From NCBI GenBank assembly GCA_021776195.1, contig JAJFGK010000015.1, forward strand, positions 1 to 64,000: a stretch of 64,000 nt of DNA. The letters are read 5' to 3'. Below are positions 1 through 8,838 of the stretch, piece after piece. The DNA comes from Kiloniellaceae bacterium (GTDB lineage Bacteria; Pseudomonadota; Alphaproteobacteria; Kiloniellales; Kiloniellaceae). Positions within the stretch are counted from its first letter, which is position 1. Every line of letters starts with the position of its first letter. The translations under genes were made by a program, and so were the position numbers. The notes below the pieces were generated by a model. It saw nothing but the letters and a program-made list of their open reading frames with translations. It was not told where the DNA came from and ran no database searches.

Positions 1-101
1 TCGGCCAGGACGACCAGCTCGTGCTTCATGTTGATGATCTGATCGAGACGGGCGCGGAAAAGGTCGTCATGCCGCGCTTTTGGCTGCTGTTTCGGGCGCA
101 T
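1..101 (-). CDS. IS5-family transposase, N-terminal fragment (runs off the window)
   Basis: The reverse strand from an ATG at 101 reads 33 codons and runs off the left edge: it starts MRPKQQPKARHDDLF and continues RARLDQIINMKHELVVLA. The pattern of a basic start, then DLFRARLDQIINM and LVVLA, is the usual N-terminus of IS5-family DDE transposases. Family members run about 300-450 residues, so only the start is visible. The element end should lie between this ATG and the coiled-coil gene that begins downstream, but I could not define its inverted repeat because the other end is outside the window. Confidence 0.7.
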   Translation of the reverse strand, partial: MRPKQQPKARHDDLFRARLDQIINMKHELVVLA

Positions 102-164
102 CCGATCCCCCCAATTGGAAGACCTTCAGGGAATCACAAAACGGCGAATAAGTGAATCCAAAAC

Positions 165-199
165 GCAAGAAAACCCCCGCCGAAACGCCGCTTTCTTGC
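165..199 (-). terminator. Possible stem-loop terminator after the coiled-coil gene
   Basis: An inverted repeat, GCAAGAAA ... TTTCTTGC, with a GC-rich inner part lies about 60 bp past the stop codon at 258. On the minus strand it is followed by GTTTTGG, a weak T-run. It could equally belong to the end of the IS element. Confidence 0.3.
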
Positions 200-257
200 A
201 AACACCGTTACTTAAGAGCAGCGATTAAATCAGCCAGAACAAAGGCCTGCGGGTTTT

Positions 258-1511
258 TCACAGGGAACCAACTATACGAGTCCTGGTCGTTTGCAGCTCG
301 GTCAAGAACTGCTTCACCTTGGCGACGCACTTCGTCAACAATTGACGATTCTCATTGAAGGTTTGTACCATTTCTCGGTCGTCGTCGCGGAAGCCCGAGA
401 GGGCTGCATCCTTCCAGACCAGATCGGGTAAAGCCTTGCGCTCCCGATTGAAGGTCTTGGTACTCTGAAGGACGCGTTTCTTGGCGCCGTTGACCCTGCC
501 CCTTAAGTTCTTGGCCAGTTTCATCAGAGACAGTAGGGCCTTTTCCTGGGCATTGCTGTCGCTGAGGCCATCGCAACTTTGCAGCTGCTTGGTGGATCTG
601 TTGATATCATTCTTAAGGTCGTTCAGTTCGGCTTGGAGTACACGTTGTACTTTGAAGGTGCGGGTCATGAAGTTTTTGCAGACTTTCTTGAATATCGCAA
701 TTTTGTCGGCCGAGGCGCTCAGGACTTCGTCGATCTCATCCTGGACCTCCTTGGCTAAGCGTAAGGTTTCTACGACCGAGTCTCGTTTGTAGCTAGCGGA
801 ACCCACCAAGGTGCCCACCTCGGTTACGAAATTCCTGTAGGGGTCCTTGTTTTCTTCAAACTCGGTGCCGGGGCGATAGGTCCAGGATCGCGAGGTCTTA
901 AAGGCGTCGTCGTAAGCCTTGTTGGCCGGCTTGACCAAAGCGCCAATTTGAACCACCAACTGGCCGGCCTGCTTGGCGGCTGCTTTGGCACCGCCGGTGT
1001 CGCCCTTGCCCTGGGCGTCGATCACCTTGCATAGCTGCCCTTCCAATTCGCCGGTCAGTTTGTCGGCGGTAGCTTCGAGTTTGATGATGTCCTGGAAATA
1101 TCCTTCAACTGACTGTCGCACGGCCTTGGCGCGAGATTGCAGGTTCTTATGGATGGTCTTCTGGGCACTCTTGAGATTGCCGAATTCCGTCTCCAGCCAG
1201 CGCAGTTCCTTCATGGTCACATTGGGGTAACGGTTAAGCGCCTCCAGCGTTTCCTTTTGCTTCTTGGCATCGCAGGCGCTTGCAGCTTCGCCCACCGCCT
1301 TGGGAATTCGGACTTTCAATAGATCTTTCATCCTGTCGAAGACGGGTTGGAACTCGTTTGCGCCGCGTCGTTCCTTCTTGGCTTGATCCCAAGCCTTGCG
1401 CAGAGCCTCGTACTCGCCGAGAATCTTGCCAAGTCCGGTGGACTTGAGCCGCTTTGCCTAGTTCTTGCTCCACCAACTCTTGCTCAGCTCAGGAATGGCG
1501 CCCGATTTCAT
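258..1511 (-). pseudogene. Coiled-coil protein gene interrupted by an in-frame TAG
   Basis: An ATG at 1511 has a good ribosome-binding site (GAGGGGAGACC just upstream). It starts a reading frame that reads MKSGAIPELSKSWWSKN, meets TAG at 1458-1460, and continues in the same frame (AKRLKSTGLGKILGEYEAL...) for 399 codons to TGA at 258. The sequence after the stop is clearly protein-like: charged, helical, lysine- and glutamate-rich, with several predicted coiled-coil stretches. It has no good start of its own before Met at 1331, and that Met lacks a clear binding site. The full product would be about 417 residues, without signal peptide or membrane segment. I do not recognise the family. It may be a nonsense-inactivated gene, a shorter protein restarted at 1331, or a suppressed amber. 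It lies between an IS fragment and the prophage, in an island-like setting. Confidence 0.6.
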
Positions 1512-2015
1512 TTCTGGTCTCCCCTCATTTCCGTGGTGCCCGTCCCGCGGATCCCGCAGGATCGTGTCTTTCCCTAGGTATGAGTGCCGGTGTAGTTGCC
1601 CAAGTGATCGCTATGACCACTTGGTGGAAACGAAGGCATTCGCACCACGGTGCCGCTGTCGCCGCGTGGCGAGACCGTCGCCGCGCCTGACCTACCTGGC
1701 GGCTTCCAAGCGACTGGCCCGGCAATTCAATTCGGACGCCAAGCACGACCGCTCTACATTTGAGAGCCGACCTGCGAGCGGCAACGCGTGTTGGCCGTGC
1801 GCGCACAGCGTCCCTGCCCGGATTTCCTCACCAACAGAGCCCCAGAAGACCCCAGGAACGGCGAAAGGCCGTTTGGGTCCCCTGCACAAGCCGTCTCGGC
1901 GAAGGCACGGCGGCATGAGGCTCCGTAGAACCTCACACGGTAGCGGTCGATATCCTTAAGGCGTTTGCGCAACCACGAGGTCTGCTGGTTGGCGATACCA
2001 GCCAGGCCTTGCGCT
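1512..2015. other. 504-bp stretch with no convincing gene
   Basis: Several open frames cross this stretch on both strands, but they are short, arginine/proline-rich, lack ribosome-binding sites and contradict one another. The first 20 bases hold the ribosome-binding site of the coiled-coil gene. I see no RNA gene, repeat array or clear promoter in the rest. Confidence 0.5.
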
Positions 2016-2186
2016 TCAGACGATCAGTTTGACCAACAGGGAGGGCCAGAGCGCGCCTTGGGTCAGGGCATTCTGAATCAGGCCCGTGACACCCATCGAA
2101 TCGTGGTTCGAAACCGCGCTGGCGATGCCGACAGCGAAGGCCCCTAGGCCATAAGCGATTGCCGCTACGCATAGAATTTTCTTCAC
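2016..2186 (-). CDS. Small membrane protein (56 residues, GTG start)
   Basis: A GTG at 2186 opens a 56-codon frame ending in TGA at 2016. The peptide begins VKKILCVAAIAYGLGAFAVG, a two-lysine start followed by a hydrophobic helix of about 18 residues. It then has a short polar part (SNHDSMGVTG) and a second hydrophobic stretch near the end (GALWPSLLVKLIV). This is the layout of a small inner-membrane protein or an uncleaved signal. No strong ribosome-binding site precedes the GTG, and an upstream in-frame TAA limits extension. It lies just outside the prophage right end. Function unknown; it could be a chance frame, but the composition is unlike the shadow frames around it. Confidence 0.4.
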   Translation of the reverse strand: MKKILCVAAIAYGLGAFAVGIASAVSNHDSMGVTGLIQNALTQGALWPSLLVKLIV

Positions 2187-2259
2187 AATGATCGCAATAT
2201 GGGCCCCAAATACTTAGCAATCACTTACTGCGAGCAATTGGACACCAAGACGCCGCACC

Positions 2260-2264
2260 CTGGT
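2260..2264. repeat. 5-bp target-site duplication CTGGT, left copy
   Basis: CTGGT stands directly before the prophage terminus TGTAGCG. The same five bases stand directly after the other terminus at 45877-45881. Mu-type transposition duplicates 5 bp of target. Confidence 0.9.
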
Positions 2265-2278
2265 TGTAGCGCGGCGCA

Positions 2279-2311
2279 AGGTTTTGCAGTAATCCGCAAG
2301 AGGTTTTGCAG
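2279..2311 (+). promoter_or_regulatory. Right-end transposase-binding sites (R1, R2 type)
   Basis: Two direct copies of AGGTTTTGCAG lie at 2279-2289 and 2301-2311, 22 bp apart centre to centre (two helical turns). The first is 14 bp inside the terminus. The same 11-mer recurs three times, inverted, at the other end. Mu R1 and R2 are likewise adjacent 22-bp sites at the right end bound by MuA. I did not find a convincing third right-end site. Confidence 0.8.
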
Positions 2312-2326
2312 CAGATTTTCGGATGG

Positions 2327-3031
2327 CTAGCCCGGATTAGGGATGGTCTCTAGGATCTCTAGAGCGCGCTTGGGAAACATACTAAGTGTTGCCTTGGTCA
2401 GCCCCATGAACCGCTTTACATCGTCAAAGTAGATCGGCTTTTCGACCGCTAGCGCCACGTCTCGCAACTCCATTAGAACATACAGAGCGCCAGCAGCTTT
2501 GGGGGTTAGAATTTCTTTTTCTACGAGGTAGTCGATTTCATTCTTTGGCTGCCTGAAGAGGCCAAGAATTGGACCACCTGACTGCACGTAGAGTTTATCA
2601 ATCGTCTTTTCGATCAGAGCCCAAACTTCCATCACGACCAAACGTGGCGGGCGACCATCGATATGAAGTTGCAGCAGCCTCCTCATTATACTCGCCAGGA
2701 CCGGGGCGGCATCATCATCTACAAGCCCGTCAACTACTGCGAGTTTTACCGTGCTTCGAGGCATAGACGCGTCAGGTTGGGGCTTTTCAATCTCTTGAAA
2801 GGGACTCATTTCCTTCGCGTTGGTTACAGCGTCGCCGAAGGAAAGCTCGACGAAATTGCCTGCGCTACCTGCACTAAATTTCCTCAACCGCGCCGCCAAG
2901 CCGGAAAAAGCGGCCCTAAACTGATCTTTGACCAGCCAGAACAAAAAGCCGACGAGAGCAGGCCAGGCGAGGCTATCGATGACCGAAGCAAAGCTGTCGA
3001 TGACCGAGGCAAAAAATTGCCAGCCGTTCAT
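2327..3031 (-). CDS. Membrane-anchored protein near the prophage right end, function unknown
   Basis: 234 residues. One or two hydrophobic stretches lie near residues 20-36 (AWPALVGFLFWLV), followed by a soluble domain of about 190 residues that contains a DUF-like helical part near the end (KNEIDYLVEKEILTPKAAGALYVLMELRD). The N-terminus carries a tandem duplication, FASVIDSFASVIDS, from a 21-bp direct repeat. It is the outermost gene at the phage right end, the usual place for lysogenic-conversion genes. No recognised family; a role in altering the lysogen is only inference from position. Confidence 0.75.
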   Translation of the reverse strand: MNGWQFFASVIDSFASVIDSLAWPALVGFLFWLVKDQFRAAFSGLAARLRKFSAGSAGNFVELSFGDAVTNAKEMSPFQEIEKPQPDASMPRSTVKLAVVDGLVDDDAAPVLASIMRRLLQLHIDGRPPRLVVMEVWALIEKTIDKLYVQSGGPILGLFRQPKNEIDYLVEKEILTPKAAGALYVLMELRDVALAVEKPIYFDDVKRFMGLTKATLSMFPKRALEILETIPNPG

Positions 3032-3123
3032 GTGGGACTCCAGAAATCGATTTTAGGAATAGAACCACACAAGCTGGGCTATGCGCAATTCAGGCACCTA
3101 CAACACGTCGTTGAAGGCTCGTT

Positions 3124-3402
3124 CTACCCGTCTTCAATGGTGATTTCATAGCCCCATTGCAGCCGGAACGCCTCGGCGTCTTCAGGGGTGGCGAAGGCGA
3201 AGATGGACCAATCTTTGGGTGCCGGCGCGCGCTGGGAGAGGGCGAAATGTGCCCAGCCGCCGAGGCCGTGGGTTTCGTTGCACCAAGCGTGCAGGTCGGT
3301 GAGGACTGACCCCAGGCCGGTCGGCGGGACGGCGACGCGGACCTGGTGCGGGAAGCGGCGCTTGAGGTCGGCTTCGCGGGATGCGTGGCGGCCGCGGTTC
3401 AT
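3124..3402 (-). CDS. Small conserved phage protein, function unknown
   Basis: 92 residues, starting MNRGRHASREADLKRRFP. The C-terminal part, FAFATPEDAEAFRLQWG, looks like a small alpha/beta ferredoxin-like fold; this is inferred from pattern only. No signal peptide or membrane segment. It lies alone between the membrane protein gene and the pentapeptide gene, each separated by about 50-90 bp. Confidence 0.65.
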   Translation of the reverse strand: MNRGRHASREADLKRRFPHQVRVAVPPTGLGSVLTDLHAWCNETHGLGGWAHFALSQRAPAPKDWSIFAFATPEDAEAFRLQWGYEITIEDG

Positions 3403-3454
3403 GGTCCCTCGATGATCACCGCTGGTAGGGACACGGTCTATTGATCATCGAGAT

Positions 3455-4825
3455 TCAGTCATGGCTCTTGGCGTGGGGTGGCCCGCACGGGAGTATATAG
3501 AACCTATCTGGGAGCTTGGTTAGGGGATCGCCGCAGGCGGACAAAAGGGAGCCCTGCGAGAGATTTCTCGCCTTTTCGAGATTGGCCCCTCTGAGATCGG
3601 CCTTCGAAAGGCGTGCCCCTTCGAAATTGGCATACCGCAAGTTCGCCCCTCTGAGTTGGGCCTCTAGCAAGTCCGCCTCTCTGAGATCCGCCTGCCAAAG
3701 GCGTGCCCCTTCGAGATTGGCATATCCCAGGTCGGCCCCTTCAAGTTTGGCGCTACCGAGATCCGCCCCTTTGAGATTGGCGTATCCTAGATCTGCCTTT
3801 CTGAGGTCGGCCCAAATCATGGCCGCTTCTTTGAGTTTGGCCCCTATCAGGTCCGCCCCTCTGAGATTGGCCCTCTTCATTTCTGCCCCTTCGAGATTGG
3901 CGTATCCCAGGACCGCCCCTTCAAGGTCGGCGCCACCGAGATCCGCCCCTTCGAGGTTGGCCTCGTCGATGTCCGCCATTCTGAGATTGGAGCGCCGCAG
4001 ATCCGCCCCTTCGAGTGCGACGCGAAACAGGATCGCCCCTTTGAGATTGGCGTTACGAAGACGTGCGCCGTGGTAGAGTTCAGCATCGGAGAAGCTCGCC
4101 TGCCTAAGATCGAGACCATCAAATCGAACCGGGGCGTCCTCTTTGCCAATCTTTTCGGATTCAAAGTCGAGTTGAAACCAATTGTAGAGGCGGCCGGACC
4201 ACTGCAGTTCCGCCCCAGTCATAGCTGCGAGATAGCAAGCTGCGATTGCGATGGTCGCGAGAATACCGCGCTTTTCTGATAGCCATTGCAGCACCGTCGG
4301 CTGTGCGACATGGAACAGGCCTATGAGTGCGGCAAACAGTGACAGCATTACTACCGACCACGGAAGTCCCCCCGTCTGATAGATCCGTCCTTTGACCGCG
4401 AACAGGGCCAACGTGACAGGCAACAAACAAATGTGGATGACAAAGGCGAGAAAAAACGGAACGCGGCCTGAAATTCCGCCGAGGACGGAGACCTCGCCCC
4501 AAACGACTCCCAGTGGACCGGTAACCAAATGCCTCATGAAGATCTGAATGTAGATCCAAATCGCGAAGAGCAGAATGGGCCCGAAGATAAGGAAGCCTGG
4601 AAAGGAGACCGAGACATTTGCGAAGGGAAGTTCGATGCGCTGGCCCGAGAGGATGATTTGCTCCAAGGGCTGACCGAGAGTCACCCAGCAGAGCAACACC
4701 ACGCTGAGGTAGGCCATGGTGGCACGCCGCAGGGTTAGAAGTCCCTCGGACTTGCGTCGATTCAGTCCCTCTTGCGCAGTACTTTCGTAGGGTGGCGGTG
4801 CGCGCCCCGGATGCGTGTAGTCCAT
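3455..4825 (-). CDS. Pentapeptide-repeat membrane protein
   Basis: 456 residues. The first 230 residues hold about five hydrophobic segments (near 37-52, 75-97, 121-144, 153-173, 187-204). From about 233 to 425 runs an almost unbroken series of A(D/N)Lxx pentapeptides (ADLGG, ANLEG, ADLRK), about 38 units, which fold as a right-handed quadrilateral beta-helix. The combination is a membrane-anchored beta-helix facing one side. Some pentapeptide proteins mimic DNA and protect gyrase, but membrane-anchored ones have no agreed role. The DNA shows the repeat as near-copies in steps of 15 bp. Its position among right-end accessory genes suggests a lysogen-expressed gene. Confidence 0.85.
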   Translation of the reverse strand: MDYTHPGRAPPPYESTAQEGLNRRKSEGLLTLRRATMAYLSVVLLCWVTLGQPLEQIILSGQRIELPFANVSVSFPGFLIFGPILLFAIWIYIQIFMRHLVTGPLGVVWGEVSVLGGISGRVPFFLAFVIHICLLPVTLALFAVKGRIYQTGGLPWSVVMLSLFAALIGLFHVAQPTVLQWLSEKRGILATIAIAACYLAAMTGAELQWSGRLYNWFQLDFESEKIGKEDAPVRFDGLDLRQASFSDAELYHGARLRNANLKGAILFRVALEGADLRRSNLRMADIDEANLEGADLGGADLEGAVLGYANLEGAEMKRANLRGADLIGAKLKEAAMIWADLRKADLGYANLKGADLGSAKLEGADLGYANLEGARLWQADLREADLLEAQLRGANLRYANFEGARLSKADLRGANLEKARNLSQGSLLSACGDPLTKLPDRFYILPCGPPHAKSHD

Positions 4826-4899
4826 TCCTCACTCCCGCCACCATTACAGCTTGGCATAGAGGCGAACGCAACTGACTCAATAAATGCGTTGCCTCTGCA

Positions 4900-5487
4900 T
4901 CACCCCGCCTTCCCTAGCAGCTCGCCAAAGCTGAACTTGCGCGGCGGCCGAAGGTCTTCCCAATGCTCCGGGTCGCCAGGGATCTCGCGGTCGAGCCACT
5001 TGTAGCCGGCGAAGATGGCGGCGGTCATACGGGCGAAGAAGGGCTTGCGCTGGTCCAGAACGAAGGCCGCGCCGGACGAGACCACGACCATCAAGACCAT
5101 GTGAGTGACCCCGGTCTCTGTCTTGCAGCGCGCCAGGCGCAGGGCGGCCGGCGAAATGCCAAGGGCCATCAGGCGGCGCTTGTATTCAACCGCGAAGTCG
5201 TCGCAGTCGCCGCCGCGCCGCTTCACCCAACCTATCGCCGCCGTCCAACTGCGAACCCAGATCCAACGCCAGATGCCGACCGTGTCCTGGCCCTCCGGGT
5301 CGGCGTCATAGGGATGCGTCTCGTTCACCTCGCGGAAGACGCTGCCCAGCAGGCCTACGAGCGAGCCGCCGTCCTGGCCGTCGATGATGATCGGCGCCAG
5401 GCGGGCGGTCGGCTTCAAGGCCTCCTCGCGCTTGTAGAGCGCCGCCACGGCCCTCGGAGTCGCGATCATGCGGAAGGGGGCGGCCAT
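4900..5487 (-). CDS. Transglutaminase-like cysteine peptidase (Peptidase C93 type)
   Basis: 195 residues from the ATG at 5487, chosen because AGGAGGG lies 9 bp upstream; an in-frame start 24 bases further out has none. The core motif GGDCDDFAVEYK gives the nucleophile Cys95. THMVL gives His129 and VLDQ gives Asp145, the Cys-His-Asp triad of the BTLCP/C93 (DUF920) family. No signal peptide is seen. C93 proteins are usually exported bacterial proteases; in a phage genome next to tail genes it may trim a structural protein or act on the cell wall. That role is inference. It is also one of few candidates for a lysis-associated enzyme here. Confidence 0.75.
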   Translation of the reverse strand: MAAPFRMIATPRAVAALYKREEALKPTARLAPIIIDGQDGGSLVGLLGSVFREVNETHPYDADPEGQDTVGIWRWIWVRSWTAAIGWVKRRGGDCDDFAVEYKRRLMALGISPAALRLARCKTETGVTHMVLMVVVSSGAAFVLDQRKPFFARMTAAIFAGYKWLDREIPGDPEHWEDLRPPRKFSFGELLGKAG

Positions 5488-5650
5488 GGCTAATGTCCCT
5501 CCTGCGCGCACCTGGCGGCCCTGCCGGGGCCGTCTGGCGCGAGGCCGGCCACCAGCCGGGCGCGGATATGCCGAAACGCGCCCGACTGGCCGGCCGCCGG
5601 CGCGCAGAGCCCCCAGCGCCGGTGACCTGTTGATGGGATCGATAAGGCCG

Positions 5651-5977
5651 TCACGCCTCGGGCTCCTGGACGAGCTGCTCGATCGTCTTCCAGTTCTCGC
5701 CCGCCGCCACCAGGCAGGACATGCCCTGCGGCGTGGTGACGATGATCGACCAGGTGCCGCCCTTGCCGGCGCTCAGAACCTCGACCAGGCCGCCATTGTT
5801 GGTGACCCCGATGGCGACCGGTGCCTCCTTGTACTTGTCCGACAGGAGCCGGAGGACCTTGGTCCGCTCGTCGCACTGGGGCGCGGCCTGGGCCGGCCCG
5901 GATGACACCGACCAGGCTGCGAGCATGAAACCCGCGGCCAAGGCGGCCCGTCCGATCCGTGGCGTTGGATTTCTCAT
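5651..5977 (-). CDS. Exported protein of unknown function
   Basis: 108 residues from the ATG at 5977; the TTG one codon earlier is less likely. A typical signal peptide is followed by a cleavage site near AQA|AP (about residue 32), leaving a mature domain of about 76 residues with two cysteines (PQCDERTK and GMSCLV) that could pair. The start overlaps the stop of the upstream gene (ATGA), so it is coupled to the tail operon. Small periplasmic proteins with this tail (GENWKTIEQLV) occur in alphaproteobacterial phages, but I know no function. Confidence 0.7.
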   Translation of the reverse strand: MRNPTPRIGRAALAAGFMLAAWSVSSGPAQAAPQCDERTKVLRLLSDKYKEAPVAIGVTNNGGLVEVLSAGKGGTWSIIVTTPQGMSCLVAAGENWKTIEQLVQEPEA

Positions 5978-6984
5978 CAATTCAGCCTCTCGATGAAGAC
6001 CTCGGCGTAGACCTCGACCTCGCCCGCATTCGTGGACTGGCCCAAGCCGTTCGTTACCTTTGCTTTTTCGGTGTAGTGCTGAACATCGAGCACGTCGGTG
6101 CCAGCCAACGTGACAATCTGGTCAAGCGTGGAGTCGGTCGAGTTCGTCGCGCCCGCGTCGTCGCTGAAGGCCGAAGATCCGACAATCAAGGTCGTTGGGG
6201 TGCCTGTCACATCCTGGCGAACGCGGATCTTGTGGCGATCGACGAAGACCGCCGGCGCCCGTGCCTGGATGCGGTAGTCGCCGGCTGGCAAGGTGATCTG
6301 ACTCGAAGAGAGCGAGGCGCCGGCAATGGTATTCTTGACCACCGTGTTGAGCGTCCGCGCGTTCCAGGTCGCCGCCGCCGACCCGCCGCCATCGGTGGCC
6401 GCCGCCTTCTCGTCGCGGACATGCAGCACCCCGCCGACATCGGTCTTCCAGATCAAGACCTGTGTATAGACTTCAACGGTACTGCCCTCGCCATCCTGGC
6501 TACCAAGGGCATTGGCTGTGGCATTGGCGGTGAGGATGAAATGCTGTATCTCGAAATCGCTCGCTGTTGCGACCGTGAACTTGCCGGTCAGGAACGCGTG
6601 TGTATCGGTGTCAATGAGCGAACTAGTCAGGGCATTGGAGCCGGCAAGCACATCGACCGCCGCGCCAGTCACGTCAACCAGGGTGATCCGATGTCCGTCA
6701 ACCTTCCGCGCCGGAGCCCATGCCATGATGAAATAGTCGCCCGGATCGAGGCTGATCTTGTTGCTCGCAAGCGAGGCCCCGGCGATCTCATTGGTCACGA
6801 CCGTGTTAAGGGTGCGCGTGTAGCGCGTCGCTCCTGTCGCCGCCGCCCCTCCTAGGGTCGTGTCGGCCTTCTGGTCACGCACGTGGAGCAAGGGCAACGA
6901 CCCCATGATGCCGCCGCCACCACCCAGGCTTAGCAGGGCGCCCAGGGGGTCGAAGATCTGCTCGATGCCGTATTGTGAAGCCAT
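5977..6984 (-). CDS. Tail-associated protein with two tandem copies of one domain
   Basis: 335 residues. After a glycine-rich leader (residues 20-27) the protein is two copies of the same beta-rich domain, about 33-180 and 187-335. Both copies start LHVRD, share RTLNTVV and IAGASL, and end VEVY(T/A)(Q/E)V. The pattern, with a regular strand near PGDYFI/PAGDYRI, recalls the C1q/TNF-like knobs of phage receptor-binding proteins, but the family is not certain. It follows the tail fibre gene by 3 bp and precedes the exported protein, so it is probably an exposed tail-tip or adhesin protein. Confidence 0.8.
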   Translation of the reverse strand: MASQYGIEQIFDPLGALLSLGGGGGIMGSLPLLHVRDQKADTTLGGAAATGATRYTRTLNTVVTNEIAGASLASNKISLDPGDYFIMAWAPARKVDGHRITLVDVTGAAVDVLAGSNALTSSLIDTDTHAFLTGKFTVATASDFEIQHFILTANATANALGSQDGEGSTVEVYTQVLIWKTDVGGVLHVRDEKAAATDGGGSAAATWNARTLNTVVKNTIAGASLSSSQITLPAGDYRIQARAPAVFVDRHKIRVRQDVTGTPTTLIVGSSAFSDDAGATNSTDSTLDQIVTLAGTDVLDVQHYTEKAKVTNGLGQSTNAGEVEVYAEVFIERLN

Positions 6985-6987
6985 GTC

Positions 6988-8838
6988 TCAAACCCTCTGG
7001 ATGGCGCGGTAGCGCAGGTCATGTTCGAAGGTGCCGGCGCCGCTGGTGCGCTGGACCCGGATGCGCCCGAGGTCCGCGGCATCGTCCACGTCGAAGGTGA
7101 TGGCAAACTGGGCGCCGATGCCGGGATGCTGGGTGAAGTGCTTGTCGACCAGACTGCTTGTGCCGGCGACGTTCTTGAAGGTGGCGACCAGGTCGACGGT
7201 CTCAATCGTCTTGTTGGTCGCATCCCACGACGTCAGCGTGCCGGTCACCACCACGGCGCTGTCGCTGGCCAGCGGCACCTCCAGGACCGAGGTCAGCGTC
7301 CCGTCGGTTGTCTGGACCAAGGCGATGGATTGTCCTGAGGGGGTGGGTTCGACGACTTCCATCTGAAAGACCGATTGCGTCGCGTCGATGGTGCGCGACG
7401 AGCCGGTATTCTGATTGACCTCGATATGGAGCGTGTCCCCCGGCCCCACTGGGATTAGGGGGCTTTGTATGTTGGTCTCCAGAGACGACGTATTGGGGGT
7501 TTTCGTGTCGAAGTAGACAGCTGTTCCGTTCTTATAGAATCCAATAATTGCCCGCCCCGTCGCGGCCATGGTCGACCAGTCGATCATCGCGGTCAGGCGG
7601 ACGAGATCCACACCTACCGGCACGACAAACTGGTCGTTGGCATTGTCAAAAAACCCTTCTGGGTCGTGAGTGGCGCTGTCCCAGGTCACCTTCACAAAGG
7701 AGTTGTTGACGATGGACTGCCCCGCTGTCTTGACGACCGAGGCATATCGATAGGCCCCAGCATTGGTCAGGACCGAGAAGGCCTCTTTCTTGCGCCGGCC
7801 GCGAAGGATGAACTTGCCGGTGATCGTCGGGACTCCCGTAGTCGTGGTGATACGGAACCCGTTAACGTCTGAGGTCGACGCCTTGAATTTGCCGCTAACC
7901 TCAAAGTGATTATCGTTCCCGGAGGTGTCGTCACCGAAGGCACTTGCGATCAGGTGCTTGTGAGAACCGTTGTCCATCGGACCGGCACGCACCCAGAATC
8001 CCATTAACTCATTCGCTGCGGTGCCACCAAGGGTCGGCCATATTATCCCGGAACCGGAGAGGGTGCCTCCAGCAAAGTCGGTGGTACTGGCGTTGCTGCC
8101 GTGAAAAGTATACTGATAATCGCCGGCGGAATTCTGTACGACACCAGCCACCATTATTTGAATCACAAGTAGAGCATCTGCAGAGAAATCTATATTGGGC
8201 GCGCTGATTTCGTATTCGGTATAGAGAGACGGATCGAAGGTCGAGAGGTCAACAGAAGTCAGCCCGACGGCGTCGATCTCCTTGATCACCTGCCAGTCCG
8301 GGTTTGACAGCCCGATGGCCGTGATCCCCCCGCCGCCACCGCCGCTGCCCGGCATGTTGGGCGTGTCGACGCTCTTGAAGGCGCCGCCGGCCTCTTGCAT
8401 CAAGAACCTGTCGCCGGTCACGGGGGTGGTCTTATTGGCGAACTGGCGTATGTCGAACGGGGTGACCGCACGAACGTCGGTACCGTCGGCAAAGACCGCC
8501 TGGACCACGCCCGGCGAGATGTTGACCGCGGCGCCGGCGGCGTAGCGCACCTGCACGTCGAAGCCGCCCGTGCTGTCGTTCCAGACCCAGAAGTTGGCGC
8601 GGTCCTGGCCGGCGACCAGCACCAGGTCGCGGACCGCCGCGTTGGCCCCGGTGGCTCGGATCACGCCGCTTTCGAACTCCTGGGAGACGCTCAAGTTCAC
8701 GTCGGCGTCGGCCATGTCGATGGTAAAGACGTCGTTGATCTGCGCGCCGAGGCGCTCCAGCGCGTTGTTGGCGGTGACCTCCTTGTCGTCCTGGCCAGGC
8801 ACCAGGTGGGTGATTTGGCCGAAGAGGGTCTCGGTCAT
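6988..8838 (-). CDS. Tail fibre-type protein
   Basis: 616 residues. The N-terminal 130 residues (MTETLFGQITHLVPGQDDKE, then VWNDSTGGFDVQVRYAAGAA) match the attachment part found in alphaproteobacterial phage and GTA-related fibres. A glycine linker follows near residues 165-175. The rest is beta-rich repeats with GRRKKEAFSV at the mid-point and a jelly-roll-like C-terminal half. The start overlaps the stop of the megatron gene (ATGA). Likely role: distal host-binding fibre. Confidence 0.8.
   Translation of the reverse strand: MTETLFGQITHLVPGQDDKEVTANNALERLGAQINDVFTIDMADADVNLSVSQEFESGVIRATGANAAVRDLVLVAGQDRANFWVWNDSTGGFDVQVRYAAGAAVNISPGVVQAVFADGTDVRAVTPFDIRQFANKTTPVTGDRFLMQEAGGAFKSVDTPNMPGSGGGGGGITAIGLSNPDWQVIKEIDAVGLTSVDLSTFDPSLYTEYEISAPNIDFSADALLVIQIMVAGVVQNSAGDYQYTFHGSNASTTDFAGGTLSGSGIIWPTLGGTAANELMGFWVRAGPMDNGSHKHLIASAFGDDTSGNDNHFEVSGKFKASTSDVNGFRITTTTGVPTITGKFILRGRRKKEAFSVLTNAGAYRYASVVKTAGQSIVNNSFVKVTWDSATHDPEGFFDNANDQFVVPVGVDLVRLTAMIDWSTMAATGRAIIGFYKNGTAVYFDTKTPNTSSLETNIQSPLIPVGPGDTLHIEVNQNTGSSRTIDATQSVFQMEVVEPTPSGQSIALVQTTDGTLTSVLEVPLASDSAVVVTGTLTSWDATNKTIETVDLVATFKNVAGTSSLVDKHFTQHPGIGAQFAITFDVDDAADLGRIRVQRTSGAGTFEHDLRYRAIQRV

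Noticed and set aside
1234..1476. Separate 80-codon leftward gene starting TTG at 1476
   Set aside because: It is the wrong frame of the interrupted coiled-coil gene; the frame from 1511 continues naturally past the TAG.
1465..1959. 164-codon rightward frame in the left flank
   Set aside because: Arginine/serine/proline-rich, no ribosome-binding site, and overlaps the start of the coiled-coil gene on the other strand.
3500..4065. Repeat array resembling a CRISPR or satellite
   Set aside because: The 15-bp periodicity is the coding of pentapeptide repeats in one long gene.
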